NCBI RefSeq assembly: GCF_052056485.1
Contig: NZ_CP183948.1
Location: forward strand, 6,572,001-6,636,000
Reading direction: 5' to 3'
DNA length: 64,000 bases
Origin: Paenibacillus_AQ nitricinens
Lineage (GTDB): Bacteria > Bacillota > Bacilli > Paenibacillales > Paenibacillaceae
Numbering within the stretch: position 1 is the first letter of the stretch; every line of letters begins with the position of its first letter. The notes under the pieces were generated by a model. That model saw only the letters and a list, made by a program, of their open reading frames with translations. It did not search any database and was not told the DNA's origin. Positions 33,741 through 43,016 of the stretch are shown in pieces. Position numbers and translations under genes: made by a program.

Positions 33741-34748
33741 TTATTTATTTTTATGGTAACTCTCTAGCAGGGCCTCTAATGAAATGCCATTAACTGTGAA
33801 ACCTGAAAGATTGCAGTCTTTTATCTCCACATTCGAAAGATCACACTCTACAAAAGATGTGCCGTTAAGCTGGCATCGTTCAAACTTATTGCCTTTACCA
33901 TACAAGTGAATATCATGGAAATAGGCTTCTCCTAATTCACTATTGCTAACCTCGATTTCCCACAATCCGACTTCATTAAACTTAACAAGATGCATATTGA
34001 TATCGTTAAAAGTAGTACTGCTCATATTAATATTGTCAAACTTGGTACCCGCCATATTTACATTAGAAAAGTTCGTCTTAGGCATATCAATATCATCGAA
34101 TTCACTTTGGCCCATGGCCACACGACGAAAGTTGGTTTCAGGCATTCTTTCATCCTGAAAAACTCTCTTTTTAAATTCGTCCTGCAATTTGTTTTCACTT
34201 AGATTGTTATTCACTGTACTCAACATCTCCCTTTTTAAGATCGTTCTTGATCTGCGGAGTCTACTCTCGACAGCTTCAATAGATAAATCAAGGAAATCAG
34301 CGATCTCCCTAACCTTGTAGTTGTCGATATAGAATAGAATGGTGACTATACGGTTTGCTTCGGATAAGGTGTTTAATGCCTTCCACACATTTTGCTGGAG
34401 TTCTTTTCGGAGGAGCTGATCTTCAGTGGTCTCCATCTGAGAAACCTCGATTTGCTCCATGAATTCATATGCAGCTTTCTTCTTATTCGCCCTAAACCAA
34501 TCTATACATTCCCGTGTAGTAACTGCATATAACCAACTGGCGAGTTTCTCTGGCTCCTTTAAGTTGGGTAAATTACGATAGGTCTTAACAAAAACCTCTT
34601 GTGTAATGTCTTGCGCGGTGTGGAAATCACCCAATTTACCGTAAGCTACCCCGTATACTGCATTGGAATATTTGCCGATAAGTCCACTGAATGCATCCAT
34701 ATCCCCTTTACATACCTTATCTACCAGTTCTGCATCCGTACAAGTCAC
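33741..34748 (-). CDS. ECF sigma factor fused to a C-terminal pentapeptide-repeat domain
   Basis: A 335-residue protein. Residues 1 to about 180 are an ECF sigma factor: region 2 (FSGLIGKYSNAVYGVAYGKLGDFHTAQDITQEVFVKTYRNL, then ASWLYAVTTRECIDWFR) and region 4 (VREIADFLDLSIEAVESRLRRSR). The remaining 150 residues are not typical for a sigma factor: units such as NFSNVNMAGT, KFDNINMSST and TFNDINMHLV repeat every ten residues (two pentapeptides), giving a predicted right-handed quadrilateral beta-helix of about 12 pentapeptides, with a looser C-terminal series (NKFERCQLNGTSFVECDLSN). AAGGAGG lies inside a longer open frame, so the start is the GTG at 34748. No anti-sigma gene is next to it. Confidence 0.88.
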   Translation of the reverse strand: MTCTDAELVDKVCKGDMDAFSGLIGKYSNAVYGVAYGKLGDFHTAQDITQEVFVKTYRNLPNLKEPEKLASWLYAVTTRECIDWFRANKKKAAYEFMEQIEVSQMETTEDQLLRKELQQNVWKALNTLSEANRIVTILFYIDNYKVREIADFLDLSIEAVESRLRRSRTILKREMLSTVNNNLSENKLQDEFKKRVFQDERMPETNFRRVAMGQSEFDDIDMPKTNFSNVNMAGTKFDNINMSSTTFNDINMHLVKFNEVGLWEIEVSNSELGEAYFHDIHLYGKGNKFERCQLNGTSFVECDLSNVEIKDCNLSGFTVNGISLEALLESYHKNK

Positions 34749-34849
34749 TATCTGCCTCCTTAACAATCAAGCTCATAACATAGACGGAAAGGGAGCTCAA
34801 AAACCGTCTTTATACCTGCAAATAATCTTTTTAATGAAGAAAGATCGGA

Positions 34850-35527
34850 TTAGAGTTCAGTACTACTGGCTTGCCGATACAGCTCTCGACTCTTATAACC
34901 AGCCTGTAGAATCTTCTTCATTTCCTCTTTACGCTTAGCTCTTGTTGCCTCTTGTTTGGCACTATAGACATATCGAGCCCAGTCTTTGCGGTATCCCGGG
35001 GTAAGCGATTGATAGATGGCTAGAAGCTCCGGTGTATCTTTCAGATCTTCTTCCACATTTGGAATGAAGGAAATATAATCATCCACAGATTGACTTGGGG
35101 TATTGGAAAGCTGACCTTTCCCCTTAGCATCCTCTTTTAACCCTACAACTGTAAAGACATCATCCAATCCTACCATGCGTGCAAATTTAATATTGCTTCT
35201 CCCGATGTAGCCATTCTCATCACTGCCTAGACCCTCTAGTAAGTCGTCACGATGAATAAAGGTCGGATACACTTTGTTTCCCTTTTTAGGATACGCCACA
35301 AAGAGATAGCCATTCTTATGAAGATGCTGTAGCTCAATTACACGGTTCACTAGTTCCTGTAACGACGCCATGTCTAGTGCAAAGGCAAATATAAGATCAT
35401 ACGCCCCATTTAGCGAAGTATCATAATCCGTCAATTCCGCTAAATAATCGGAGCCTTCTGGTTTACTCAATATCGCTACTTGGCTGTATCTTTGTAAGTT
35501 CAGCTTTTCTACGATGGTTTTAGTCAC
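34850..35527 (-). CDS. YdeI/OmpD-associated-type protein
   Basis: A 225-residue soluble protein. Residues about 1-125 are of an unassigned type (SKPEGSDYLAELTDYD...) and resemble DUF3052-like small folds; residues about 170-225 carry the YdeI/OmdA pattern LTPGYRKDWARYVYSAKQEATRAKRKEEMKKIL, a bacteriocin-protection or OmpD-associated family of unknown biochemistry. No signal peptide. It lies just upstream of the ECF sigma gene on the same strand (101 nt gap), so co-transcription is possible. Function is unknown. Confidence 0.78.
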   Translation of the reverse strand: MTKTIVEKLNLQRYSQVAILSKPEGSDYLAELTDYDTSLNGAYDLIFAFALDMASLQELVNRVIELQHLHKNGYLFVAYPKKGNKVYPTFIHRDDLLEGLGSDENGYIGRSNIKFARMVGLDDVFTVVGLKEDAKGKGQLSNTPSQSVDDYISFIPNVEEDLKDTPELLAIYQSLTPGYRKDWARYVYSAKQEATRAKRKEEMKKILQAGYKSRELYRQASSTEL

Positions 35528-35597
35528 TATGCTTCATCCCCCAAATGTAATCGGATCCTTCTTCATCGTGACCATTATAGCCTAATCACTACCCAAT

Positions 35598-36632
35598 CTA
35601 AAACATTCTACGGGCCGTCACAAAACGCTTCTTCCACTTCTCACTCAGGGCTTCATAATGGACGCCTTGCTCCTTAGAATACGTATGCAATATCTGATTA
35701 TTTCCCGCATACATGGCAACATGACCAATGTCGAGACCACGCGCACTAAAGAACAGCAGATCCCCTTTACGCAATTCGCTGATCTCAACTTCCTTCCCTT
35801 CTTTGGCTTGATTATAAGAAGCGCGTGGCAGATCCACCGACAATACGTTTTCAAATAAATGCCCTACGAAAGAAGAACAGTCAAAGGTAGACGTTTGGTT
35901 CGTTGCTGCACCAAATTCATAAGGGGTTCCCAGATACTTCTCTCCGTAAGCAAGCAGCGCGTTTCCCTGCTTCTCAGCGAGCGACTCACTAGTATAATCG
36001 CTATATTTCGGTTTAGCAGATATGTACCCCGTCTTGTTGTCTTGCGTCCGCACTTCTAACCAGAGAGCATCCACTTCTCTAACGATATGAACTTTATCGC
36101 CTACGGACAACATTTGCTGGACACCTGATGGATCCGATGAATTCGGCGAACTGCGCAGGTTAACCCCATAACGAATCGTTGTATCGTAATTCGTCGCTGA
36201 GTAGATGCGGACGGTCCGAGTGTTGGCCTCCCACTTCACAGTGCTGCCTAGAGCCTCGCTGACAAAACGCAGCGGCATCATCGTATTTCCACCGACAACC
36301 TGACCCGGAACGGTTAAGCTTAAGGCTTGTCCATTTTTGTTAGCGGTTAAATCTCCTATTTGATAAGACAGCAGCAGCGTTCCCTTAGTGGCCTTAACTG
36401 TTTTGGTATCGTTGTTCCATGAAATCTTTGCTCCCTGTTCTTCAAACAGCTTACGCATGGGAATAAGCGTTGTACCGTTTATGAGCAAGGGCTGAACGTC
36501 TAATTCAAGCTGCCGATCATCCAGAAAAACGCCTGTAACCTGATTCTGAGGCGTCACCGCCGCATGGGCTGGAGCTGTATAGAGTATAGATGTAAGTAGT
36601 ACAAGTAGTGTTGTTTTCTTATGAATCCTCAT
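35598..36632 (-). CDS. Secreted NlpC/P60 endopeptidase with copper-amine-oxidase-N and SH3 domains
   Basis: A 344-residue wall hydrolase predicted to cut gamma-D-Glu-diaminopimelate links. Signal peptide about 1-25 (MRIHKKTTLLVLLTSILYTA...AHA); copper-amine-oxidase N-terminal repeat about 35-145 (LDVQPLLINGTTLIPMRKLFEEQGAKI); SH3-type region about 150-215; NlpC/P60 domain about 225-344 with catalytic Cys in TFDCSSFVG, His in LDIGHVAMYAG and a third His in ILHTYSKEQG. A longer frame exists, but GAGGTGATGACATC selects the ATG at 36632. Typical of Paenibacillus wall enzymes. Confidence 0.92.
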   Translation of the reverse strand: MRIHKKTTLLVLLTSILYTAPAHAAVTPQNQVTGVFLDDRQLELDVQPLLINGTTLIPMRKLFEEQGAKISWNNDTKTVKATKGTLLLSYQIGDLTANKNGQALSLTVPGQVVGGNTMMPLRFVSEALGSTVKWEANTRTVRIYSATNYDTTIRYGVNLRSSPNSSDPSGVQQMLSVGDKVHIVREVDALWLEVRTQDNKTGYISAKPKYSDYTSESLAEKQGNALLAYGEKYLGTPYEFGAATNQTSTFDCSSFVGHLFENVLSVDLPRASYNQAKEGKEVEISELRKGDLLFFSARGLDIGHVAMYAGNNQILHTYSKEQGVHYEALSEKWKKRFVTARRMF

Positions 36633-36741
36633 GATGTCATCACCTCGTTGATTGATATGTTCAATTATTATTACTAAAAAAAGGGTAATTAGTTTTGTTA
36701 CAATTATTGGGGTTGCCGTCTGGCTATAGCTCAAGCCATGT

Positions 36742-36783
36742 AAAAAAGAGGACTGTGGTCACCTTTCGGTGCCACAGCCCTCT
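36742..36783 (-). terminator. Terminator after the RidA-family gene
   Basis: On the minus strand GAGGGCTGTGG pairs with CCACAGTCCTC (one mismatch), followed by TTTTTTAC. Confidence 0.87.
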
Positions 36784-36785
36784 TG

Positions 36786-37241
36786 TTATTCCACTTCAAA
36801 AATAGAATCGATAATAATGGGAAGATTATCTCTTACAGAAACAGCACCCAATACCGAACGAGCGTGACTGCCCTTGTCTCCGAATACCTCCAGCATTAAA
36901 TCAGAACAGCCATTGAGCACTTTATGATGTTCTTCGAATAAGGGATCTGCATTCACAAATCCTTGAATTTTGACCACTCTCTTCACTTTATCCAAGGAAC
37001 CTAAAGCTGACTCAAGGACGGCAAGGATCTCTATACCAGTCTGACGTGCAAAATGATAACCTTCTTCGGTGGTGAAGTCTTGTCCCAGCTTGCCTTTGGG
37101 GTGTCCGGCAGGTCCTTTTCCCGATATAAAACATAATCCATTAACAATGACGTAGTTAGCATATTTTGCCGCCGGTTCACTGGCACTAGGTAGAACAATA
37201 CCTAATTCCTCAAGTCTGTCCGCTATGATTCGATCCGCCAT
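36786..37241 (-). CDS. RidA/YjgF-family protein
   Basis: A 152-residue homotrimer-forming protein of the YjgF/YER057c/UK114 superfamily, predicted to hydrolyse reactive enamine/imine intermediates or a related substrate. Length is about 25 residues above classical RidA and fits the longer subgroup (start ADRIIADRLEELGIVLP). The conserved end SVLGAVSVRDNLPIIIDSIFEVE, including the Arg region that binds substrate carboxylate (HARSVLGA), is present. A TTG in GGAGGAGGG overlaps, but the ATG at 37241 has correct spacing. Same strand as, and 70 nt from, a luciferase-like monooxygenase gene. Confidence 0.88.
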   Translation of the reverse strand: MADRIIADRLEELGIVLPSASEPAAKYANYVIVNGLCFISGKGPAGHPKGKLGQDFTTEEGYHFARQTGIEILAVLESALGSLDKVKRVVKIQGFVNADPLFEEHHKVLNGCSDLMLEVFGDKGSHARSVLGAVSVRDNLPIIIDSIFEVE

Positions 37242-37310
37242 TTCAGTACCCTCCTCCAATCAGTACAATAATTGGTAAGATCATACTGGTTAATCTAGAA
37301 AGGGTCAATC

Positions 37311-38369
37311 CTATTTTGCTTCGACCTCTGCTTCCCATCTCGCTATCTCAGTTCGAACAATGGGTGCTACTTCAGTACCCAATAGCTCAATGGCTCTCAT
37401 TACATCCTTATGAGGCATCGTACCTAGCGGTACATGCAGCATAAAGCGTGTAATTCCTACGTGTTTGCGCAGGTGAATAATCTTCTCCGCAACGGTGTCT
37501 GGATCTCCTACATATAAGGCACCTTCAAATCTACGTGCCGCATCAAAGCTCGCCCGACTATAATGACCCCAGCCACGCTCACGACCAATCACATTCATGC
37601 TAGCCTGCGTAGAGGGGAAGAACATGTCGGCCGCAAGCTGATTATCCTCTGCAATAAAGCCGTGCGAGTGTGAGGCAACCGGAAGCTTCGACACATCATG
37701 TCCTGCTTGAGCCGCCGCTTTCTTATAGAGCTTCACCAGTGGGGCAAACTGCAACGGACTGCCGCCAATAATCGCGAGCACAAGTGGTAGTCCGAGCAGG
37801 CCTGCACGAATCACAGATTCTGTATTGCCTCCACTGCCAATCCATACGGGCAAAGGATTCTGAACAGGGCGCGGATAAATCCCCAGATTATTAATGGCTG
37901 GACGGTGATTTCCACTCCAGGTTACTTTTTCGGATGCCGTTATTTTTAACAACAGGTCCAGCTTCTCATCGAATAACTCATCGTAGTCATTTAAATCGTA
38001 TCCAAAGAGCGGGAAAGATTCGATAAAAGAACCCCGGCCTGCCATGATTTCTGCCCGTCCATTTGAGATTCCATCAAGTGTTGCAAAATCCTGAAATATA
38101 CGTACTGGATCAGCAGAGGACAGCACAGTTACCGCACTGGTCAGCCGAATTCGTGTCGTCTGTGAGGCAGCCGCAGCCAGCAATACTGCTGGAGAAGATG
38201 CAGCATAATCCTTTCGATGATGCTCACCCACACCGAATATATCTAAGCCCACCTTATCTGCAAGAACAATCTCCTCTACTACCTCGCGCAATCGCTGTGC
38301 ATGACTTATTAACTCCCCTGATTGAACATCCGGTGTTGTTTCTACGAACGTACTGATACCTATTTCCAC
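37311..38369 (-). CDS. LLM-class flavin-dependent oxidoreductase
   Basis: A 352-residue luciferase-like (beta/alpha barrel) monooxygenase, normally FMN- or F420-dependent. The pattern DIFGVGEHHRKDYAASSPAVLLAAAASQTTRIRLTSAVTVLSSADPVRIFQDFATLDGISNGRAEIMAGRGSF is the classical start of this family. It is probably transcribed with RidA, which lies downstream on the same strand; a RidA protein would help to clear imine or aldehyde products. The substrate is unknown. A bigger divergent intergenic region (38370-38597) with a palindrome at 38444 lies upstream. Confidence 0.87.
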   Translation of the reverse strand: MEIGISTFVETTPDVQSGELISHAQRLREVVEEIVLADKVGLDIFGVGEHHRKDYAASSPAVLLAAAASQTTRIRLTSAVTVLSSADPVRIFQDFATLDGISNGRAEIMAGRGSFIESFPLFGYDLNDYDELFDEKLDLLLKITASEKVTWSGNHRPAINNLGIYPRPVQNPLPVWIGSGGNTESVIRAGLLGLPLVLAIIGGSPLQFAPLVKLYKKAAAQAGHDVSKLPVASHSHGFIAEDNQLAADMFFPSTQASMNVIGRERGWGHYSRASFDAARRFEGALYVGDPDTVAEKIIHLRKHVGITRFMLHVPLGTMPHKDVMRAIELLGTEVAPIVRTEIARWEAEVEAK

Positions 38370-38443
38370 TTACGATTCCCCCTTAACTATAATTTTCTCT
38401 TCGAGTTGTTTGTTTGATTATAACACAAGTTACGTTCAAGCAT

Positions 38444-38465
38444 AGCTAGGTATTAATGCCTAGCT
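38444..38465. promoter_or_regulatory. Palindrome in the divergent promoter region of LLM and GGDEF-EAL genes
   Basis: AGCTAGG and CCTAGCT are inverted around TATTAATG, with no T-run, so an operator is likelier than a terminator. Binding protein unknown. Confidence 0.4.
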
Positions 38466-38597
38466 CCAGCTTGTCCAAACAATGATTCTTAAAATTTGCA
38501 GAACACGTCTGACAAATAGAGGATTTTGATGAAATATGTTGAAATGATCTAAAACAAGTAGCTCTCGTGCATCTCATGCTTAATATAGGAGGGACAT

Positions 38598-40319
38598 ATG
38601 CTTCAAAGAAATAAACACAAACATTCCATATCCAAACAAACCTTCAACCCTGTTCGGGGTTCCTTAAAAATCGCAATAATATATTTTATTGTAGGTTGCT
38701 TATGGATCCCCATAACAGATAAGGCCGTTTCCACTTTTACGCGAGATCCGGAGTGGATAAGACTTATTAATATAATTAAAGGCTGGTTCTTTATTCTCAT
38801 AACGGCTTTGCTTATCTTTGCATTAATTCTAGGTACTCTGAAACGGATTAAAAGGATCGAAAAGAAACTGGATCTTGCCTATAGGGATAGGGTGAGCGCA
38901 CACGAAAATCTAGAAGCCGCTTATGAGGAAATCACTGCTACAGAAGAAGAACTGAGACAGCAATATGATCAGCTCATTGAGAATCAAGAGAAGCTAGCCT
39001 TGAATGAAGAAAGGATGCATTACCTGGCTTATCATGATCTATTAACCGGCTTGCCCAACAAATTAGCTTTTTATGAGATTGGGCCTCGCATTTTGGAACT
39101 GAACAACACCGCAGCCTTAATGTTCATCGACATTGATTACTTCAAATATGTAAATGATACGATGGGTCATGAATTTGGTGACCGGCTAATTGTTAAGGTT
39201 AGTGAGAGGTTGGTCTCTCTTGTTGGAAGTAGTGGAGAAGTGTATCGTTTTGCCGGGGATGAATTCATCGTTTTTTTATATTCAATCAAGAACAGTCAGT
39301 GTATAACTAGTGTAGCCACCCACATTATTGCCGGTTTTAAAGATGCGATTGAGATGGATGACAGTCTGCTGCATGTTAGCCTAAGCATCGGAATCAGTGC
39401 TCACCCCGAACATGGAAGTAATATTATGGAACTGCTTAAATGCGCAGACATCGCTATGTATAAAGCCAAAGACGCCGGCAAGGGTCAAATTATTGTCTTT
39501 GATCAGCCGCTCAATGATACCTTTACTGAGCGAATGAACATTGAGAAGCAGTTGTATAATGCTTTAGAGAAAAATGAGCTGGAAGTATTCTATCAACCCC
39601 AGATTGATCTGACTCAGAACAGGGTGACGGGACTAGAGGCTCTTATGCGCTGGAACAACCCTATACTAGGCATGGTCCCTCCGGATAAGTTCATCAAAAT
39701 AGCAGAAGATTCCCACCTCATTATTCCTCTCGGAGCATGGGTGCTCAGAACGGCCTGTGCTTTTTTAAAAAGTCTTCATGAGCAAGGATTATCACATCTG
39801 ACGATGTCTGTTAATATTTCAATGCTGCAGCTCCTGCAAAGCGATTTCAATGAGTTAGTGCTAGACACCTTGCAAGCCTCCAGGCTAGATCCTGAATACT
39901 TAGAACTAGAAATCACAGAAAGTGTTCTGGTTGAATCTTACGAATATGTGAGCAGCAAGCTGACTGAACTCAGAAGTCACAACATCAAAATTGCCTTGGA
40001 TGACTTTGGTACAGGTTATTCTTCCTTAAGCTATCTTACTCATATGCCGATCTCGACATTGAAAATAGACAAGTCCTTCATTGATTCCATTCGAACAGGG
40101 ACACATCAAGCCGTTCTCGTCGAACAAATTATTATGATTGGTAAACGCATGAATATGTGTGTTATTGCAGAAGGTGTAGAGCGAACTGTACAACTCGATT
40201 ACCTACAGGAGCAAGGCTGCGATAAGATTCAAGGTTACTTATTCAGTAAGCCACAGTCCGCACAGAGTGTACAAGAGCTGCTAACCGAGTGGGAGAAGGT
40301 TTCGAGCATAAATGAATAA
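38598..40319 (+). CDS. Membrane GGDEF-EAL cyclic-di-GMP enzyme, probable phosphodiesterase
   Basis: A 573-residue protein with two N-terminal membrane segments (about 22-42 and 65-87), a coiled-coil linker (about 90-135), a GGDEF domain (about 145-300) and an EAL domain (about 315-570). The diguanylate-cyclase motif is AGDEF and no RxxD inhibitory site is seen, so cyclase activity may be weak or regulatory. The phosphodiesterase part looks intact: LEALMRW, the Asn/Glu positions, DDFGTGYSSL, KIDKSFI and VIAEGVE. AGGAGGG precedes the ATG. The next GGDEF gene follows after 39 nt, so they form an operon. Confidence 0.92.
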   Translation: MLQRNKHKHSISKQTFNPVRGSLKIAIIYFIVGCLWIPITDKAVSTFTRDPEWIRLINIIKGWFFILITALLIFALILGTLKRIKRIEKKLDLAYRDRVSAHENLEAAYEEITATEEELRQQYDQLIENQEKLALNEERMHYLAYHDLLTGLPNKLAFYEIGPRILELNNTAALMFIDIDYFKYVNDTMGHEFGDRLIVKVSERLVSLVGSSGEVYRFAGDEFIVFLYSIKNSQCITSVATHIIAGFKDAIEMDDSLLHVSLSIGISAHPEHGSNIMELLKCADIAMYKAKDAGKGQIIVFDQPLNDTFTERMNIEKQLYNALEKNELEVFYQPQIDLTQNRVTGLEALMRWNNPILGMVPPDKFIKIAEDSHLIIPLGAWVLRTACAFLKSLHEQGLSHLTMSVNISMLQLLQSDFNELVLDTLQASRLDPEYLELEITESVLVESYEYVSSKLTELRSHNIKIALDDFGTGYSSLSYLTHMPISTLKIDKSFIDSIRTGTHQAVLVEQIIMIGKRMNMCVIAEGVERTVQLDYLQEQGCDKIQGYLFSKPQSAQSVQELLTEWEKVSSINE

Positions 40320-40358
40320 AGATGAACCTATTTTTTTATATAAGAAGGTGTTACCAAA

Positions 40359-42023
40359 TTGAATATCATGACATCGATTGACTTATCATTATTCTTCGTT
40401 CTTTTCGTTCTATTCATCTACATATTTGTTACTGTAACCATCACTAACTTACATAAGGTTTACTTGACTTTCCATTTCACGATGATGTTATGGCCCTTCT
40501 GTCAATTCGCTCTCAAAACTACAGCTGATCCCGATGTTCAATTGTTTTATGTGAAGCTCGCTTTTATTGACTCGATACTATTAACGATTGGATGGCTTCT
40601 TTTTACGATATTTCTCACTGGCAAATCATACCTTCTCCGAAAAAAGAAAACGCTGGTCCTATACATTGTCGCAGCATTGATCTTAATAGGAGTGATCGTC
40701 AATCCAAAGCAAAGCTTTGTACTGCCTATGCATGGTGGATATGTTGAAAGATCTTATGGTCCGCTTTTTTGGTTGTTTATTCTCTTCTTGATCTGCACTA
40801 TTATTATTTCTCTATATATCAACTATTCAGCGCTTAAATCGAACGCCACACAGCGGATCAAAAAACAGGTTACGCTTGTACTTAAGGGTGTGCTAGTGCT
40901 GACTGTATTTGTATTACTGGATGTCTTTCTTAATGTAGTACTGTTTAAATCTCAGCCGGTAATTCCGGGGATGACCTCTCTGGGGATACTAATCTCTGCG
41001 ATCTTTTTCGTCATTGCCATCCATCGTGATAAAATATTTGATCTCGTAACCATTGCCCATCAGGATATCATTGACACACTCACAGTAGGTATTCTTGTAC
41101 TGGATGATAACGAGACTGTGGTAGAGATCAATCGATCGCTTTTGCCAAAAATCAACCTACAGATCGGTGACCGCTTCGACTTATCGACGCTAACACCCCT
41201 GGAGCAGACTGCCAGCGCTTTCCGATTGTTTCAACATACATATCTTAAACAGCCCATGGAGAGAACCGAAGTTGAAGTCTTCTACACCTCGCTCCAAGCA
41301 TACATCAATATTACAGCGGCACCCATTGTCGTAGGCGAGATCATGGTTGGACGGATTCTCACCTTTCAGGATAGAAGCGAACTGCATCGCCTCATTGCTG
41401 AGACTAATCAGCAGAACGAGATCCTGCAAGAGCGTAATCTGGCATTAATTGAAATCCAGAATAAGCTTTCTCAGACCAACCAAAAACTCAAGCAGATGGC
41501 TATAACCGACAGCTTAACTGGTTGTTATAACCGTCATTACTTAACGCAGTACTTAGAAAAAGAGATTATAGAAAATATGATATTGAAGCAGCCTTTTGCC
41601 ATCATTCTACTGGATATCGATTTTTTCAAAACGGTGAATGACAATTACGGCCATTTAGTCGGCGATGTTGTAATTTGCAGCACGGTGGAGGTCATTAAGC
41701 AATCACTAAGGGAGACGGATATTCTGGCACGCTATGGTGGGGAAGAGTTTATCGTCTATTTACCAAATACGAGCCACAAACAAGCAAACCTCTGGGCAGA
41801 TCATATCAAATTCATGATAGAGGCCAATAAAGTACATGTGGATGAAGTTGCTCATTCTGTATCCATCACTGTAAGCATGGGACTACTGTCTATTAATAAT
41901 TTTGCAGAGCAGTATGCAGAAAGCCCGACCAATCAGCTAAATGATTTATTCGAATCAGTGGACAAAGCTTTATATCAAGCCAAAAATGCAGGACGAAACC
42001 AAATTGTCGAGATCATAAGATGA
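40359..42023 (+). CDS. Seven-helix GGDEF diguanylate cyclase
   Basis: A 554-residue membrane protein with an N-terminal seven-segment domain like that of certain histidine kinases (1 to about 225), a PAS-like region (about 235-345), a coiled coil and a C-terminal GGDEF domain (about 385-552). The active site is RYGGEEF, and RETD sits five residues upstream, the classical inhibitory site for product feedback. It should synthesise cyclic-di-GMP. The start is a TTG at 40359 with AAGAAGGTG at 8-nt spacing; an ATG three codons later is badly spaced. Second gene of a two-gene operon with the GGDEF-EAL protein. Confidence 0.9.
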   Translation: MNIMTSIDLSLFFVLFVLFIYIFVTVTITNLHKVYLTFHFTMMLWPFCQFALKTTADPDVQLFYVKLAFIDSILLTIGWLLFTIFLTGKSYLLRKKKTLVLYIVAALILIGVIVNPKQSFVLPMHGGYVERSYGPLFWLFILFLICTIIISLYINYSALKSNATQRIKKQVTLVLKGVLVLTVFVLLDVFLNVVLFKSQPVIPGMTSLGILISAIFFVIAIHRDKIFDLVTIAHQDIIDTLTVGILVLDDNETVVEINRSLLPKINLQIGDRFDLSTLTPLEQTASAFRLFQHTYLKQPMERTEVEVFYTSLQAYINITAAPIVVGEIMVGRILTFQDRSELHRLIAETNQQNEILQERNLALIEIQNKLSQTNQKLKQMAITDSLTGCYNRHYLTQYLEKEIIENMILKQPFAIILLDIDFFKTVNDNYGHLVGDVVICSTVEVIKQSLRETDILARYGGEEFIVYLPNTSHKQANLWADHIKFMIEANKVHVDEVAHSVSITVSMGLLSINNFAEQYAESPTNQLNDLFESVDKALYQAKNAGRNQIVEIIR

Positions 42024-42043
42024 CACGCCTTTAAACATTACCT

Positions 42044-42097
42044 AAAAAAAGAAAGAATCAGCCCTGCCTCTATAGAAGGTAGGCTGATTCTTTCTTT
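42044..42097. terminator. Bidirectional terminator between GGDEF operon and phnA
   Basis: GAAAGAATCAGCC and GGCTGATTCTTTC form a 13-bp perfect outer stem, with A-rich left and T-rich right flanks and an inner CCT/AGG stem. Confidence 0.9.
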
Positions 42098-42106
42098 TAT
42101 ATTTTT

Positions 42107-42448
42107 TTATATCTTTTTAACAAATTCGGATTTTAATTTCATAGCTCCAAACCCATCGATTTTGCAATCAATATCATGATCTCCGTCCACTAAACGGATG
42201 TTTTTGACTTTGGTGCCTATCTTCAGAACGGATGAGCTTCCTTTTACCTTAAGGTCTTTGATTACAGTTACTGAGTCGCCGTCGTTTAGTACGTTGCCGT
42301 TGGCATCTTTGATAACCTTTTGACTTTCACTATTCTCAGACTCTGATTCTAATGTCCACTCATGTGCACATTCCGGGCAGACTAGTAGACTTCCATCCTC
42401 ATAAGTGTACTCAGAATTACATTTCGGGCAGTTCGGTAAATTAGACAT
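42107..42448 (-). CDS. phnA: PhnA/YjdM-family zinc-ribbon protein
   Basis: A 113-residue protein with an N-terminal zinc ribbon (CPKC...CPEC, Cys about 8, 11, 25, 28) and a C-terminal PhnA domain (VIKDANGNVLNDGDSVTVIKDLKVKGSSSVLKIGTKVKNIRLVDGDHDIDCKIDGFGAMKLKSEFVKKI, full family pattern). Despite the historic name it has no proven phosphonate role and is present in most Bacilli. No phosphonate genes are nearby. Monocistronic with terminator. Confidence 0.93.
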   Translation of the reverse strand: MSNLPNCPKCNSEYTYEDGSLLVCPECAHEWTLESESENSESQKVIKDANGNVLNDGDSVTVIKDLKVKGSSSVLKIGTKVKNIRLVDGDHDIDCKIDGFGAMKLKSEFVKKI

Positions 42449-42677
42449 TGTTTCATTTTCTCCAATCGTAGTTCAAATTCTAGCTGTCTTGCGGCTAATC
42501 TTTAAAAGTATATTTCATATGGAGTAATGATTCCACTATATCCAGATAGTAAGTTTGTTCCACGTTTCCTGATTTTCTCCTAGAAAACAAACTACCAAAT
42601 ATTATCTTGTATATGTTTTCACAATTGACTATGATAATACTGTAAAATTTTCATATAAATACATAGGAGAGTGAACA

Positions 42678-43016
42678 ATGATTAGTCAAAGGAGTGTCGC
42701 ATTTTCCATTATATTATCATTAATTACATGTGGAATATACGGAATATTTTGGTTTATCGTTCTAACGAATGACGTAGGCAAGTTAAGTGGGGACTACACA
42801 TTTACTGGAGGAAAGCATTTTCTTCTGACATTGATTACTTGCGGGATATGGAGCCTGGTTTGGGCCTACCAGATCGGTAAACATGTTGCAGAAGCTCAAA
42901 GACAACGCGGCCAACTCGTGTCCGATAATTCAGCTCTTTATGTGATCCTCACAATCTTTAGTTTTGGTATTGTTACATACGCTTTGGTGCAATCAGATGT
43001 TAATAAATTGGTATAA
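42678..43016 (+). CDS. DUF4234 small membrane protein
   Basis: A 112-residue protein with three membrane segments; repeated LITCGIYGIFWF and LITCGIWSLVWAYQIGKHV pattern defines the DUF4234 family, function unknown. AGGAGAG precedes the ATG. Its end overlaps the probable start of a DUF2752 membrane protein gene by about 20 nt, so the two are probably co-translated. Confidence 0.87.
   Translation: MISQRSVAFSIILSLITCGIYGIFWFIVLTNDVGKLSGDYTFTGGKHFLLTLITCGIWSLVWAYQIGKHVAEAQRQRGQLVSDNSALYVILTIFSFGIVTYALVQSDVNKLV

Noticed and set aside
40368..42023. ATG at 40368 as start of the second GGDEF gene
   Set aside because: The AAGAAGGTG site is 17 nt away, whereas the TTG at 40359 has 8-nt spacing.
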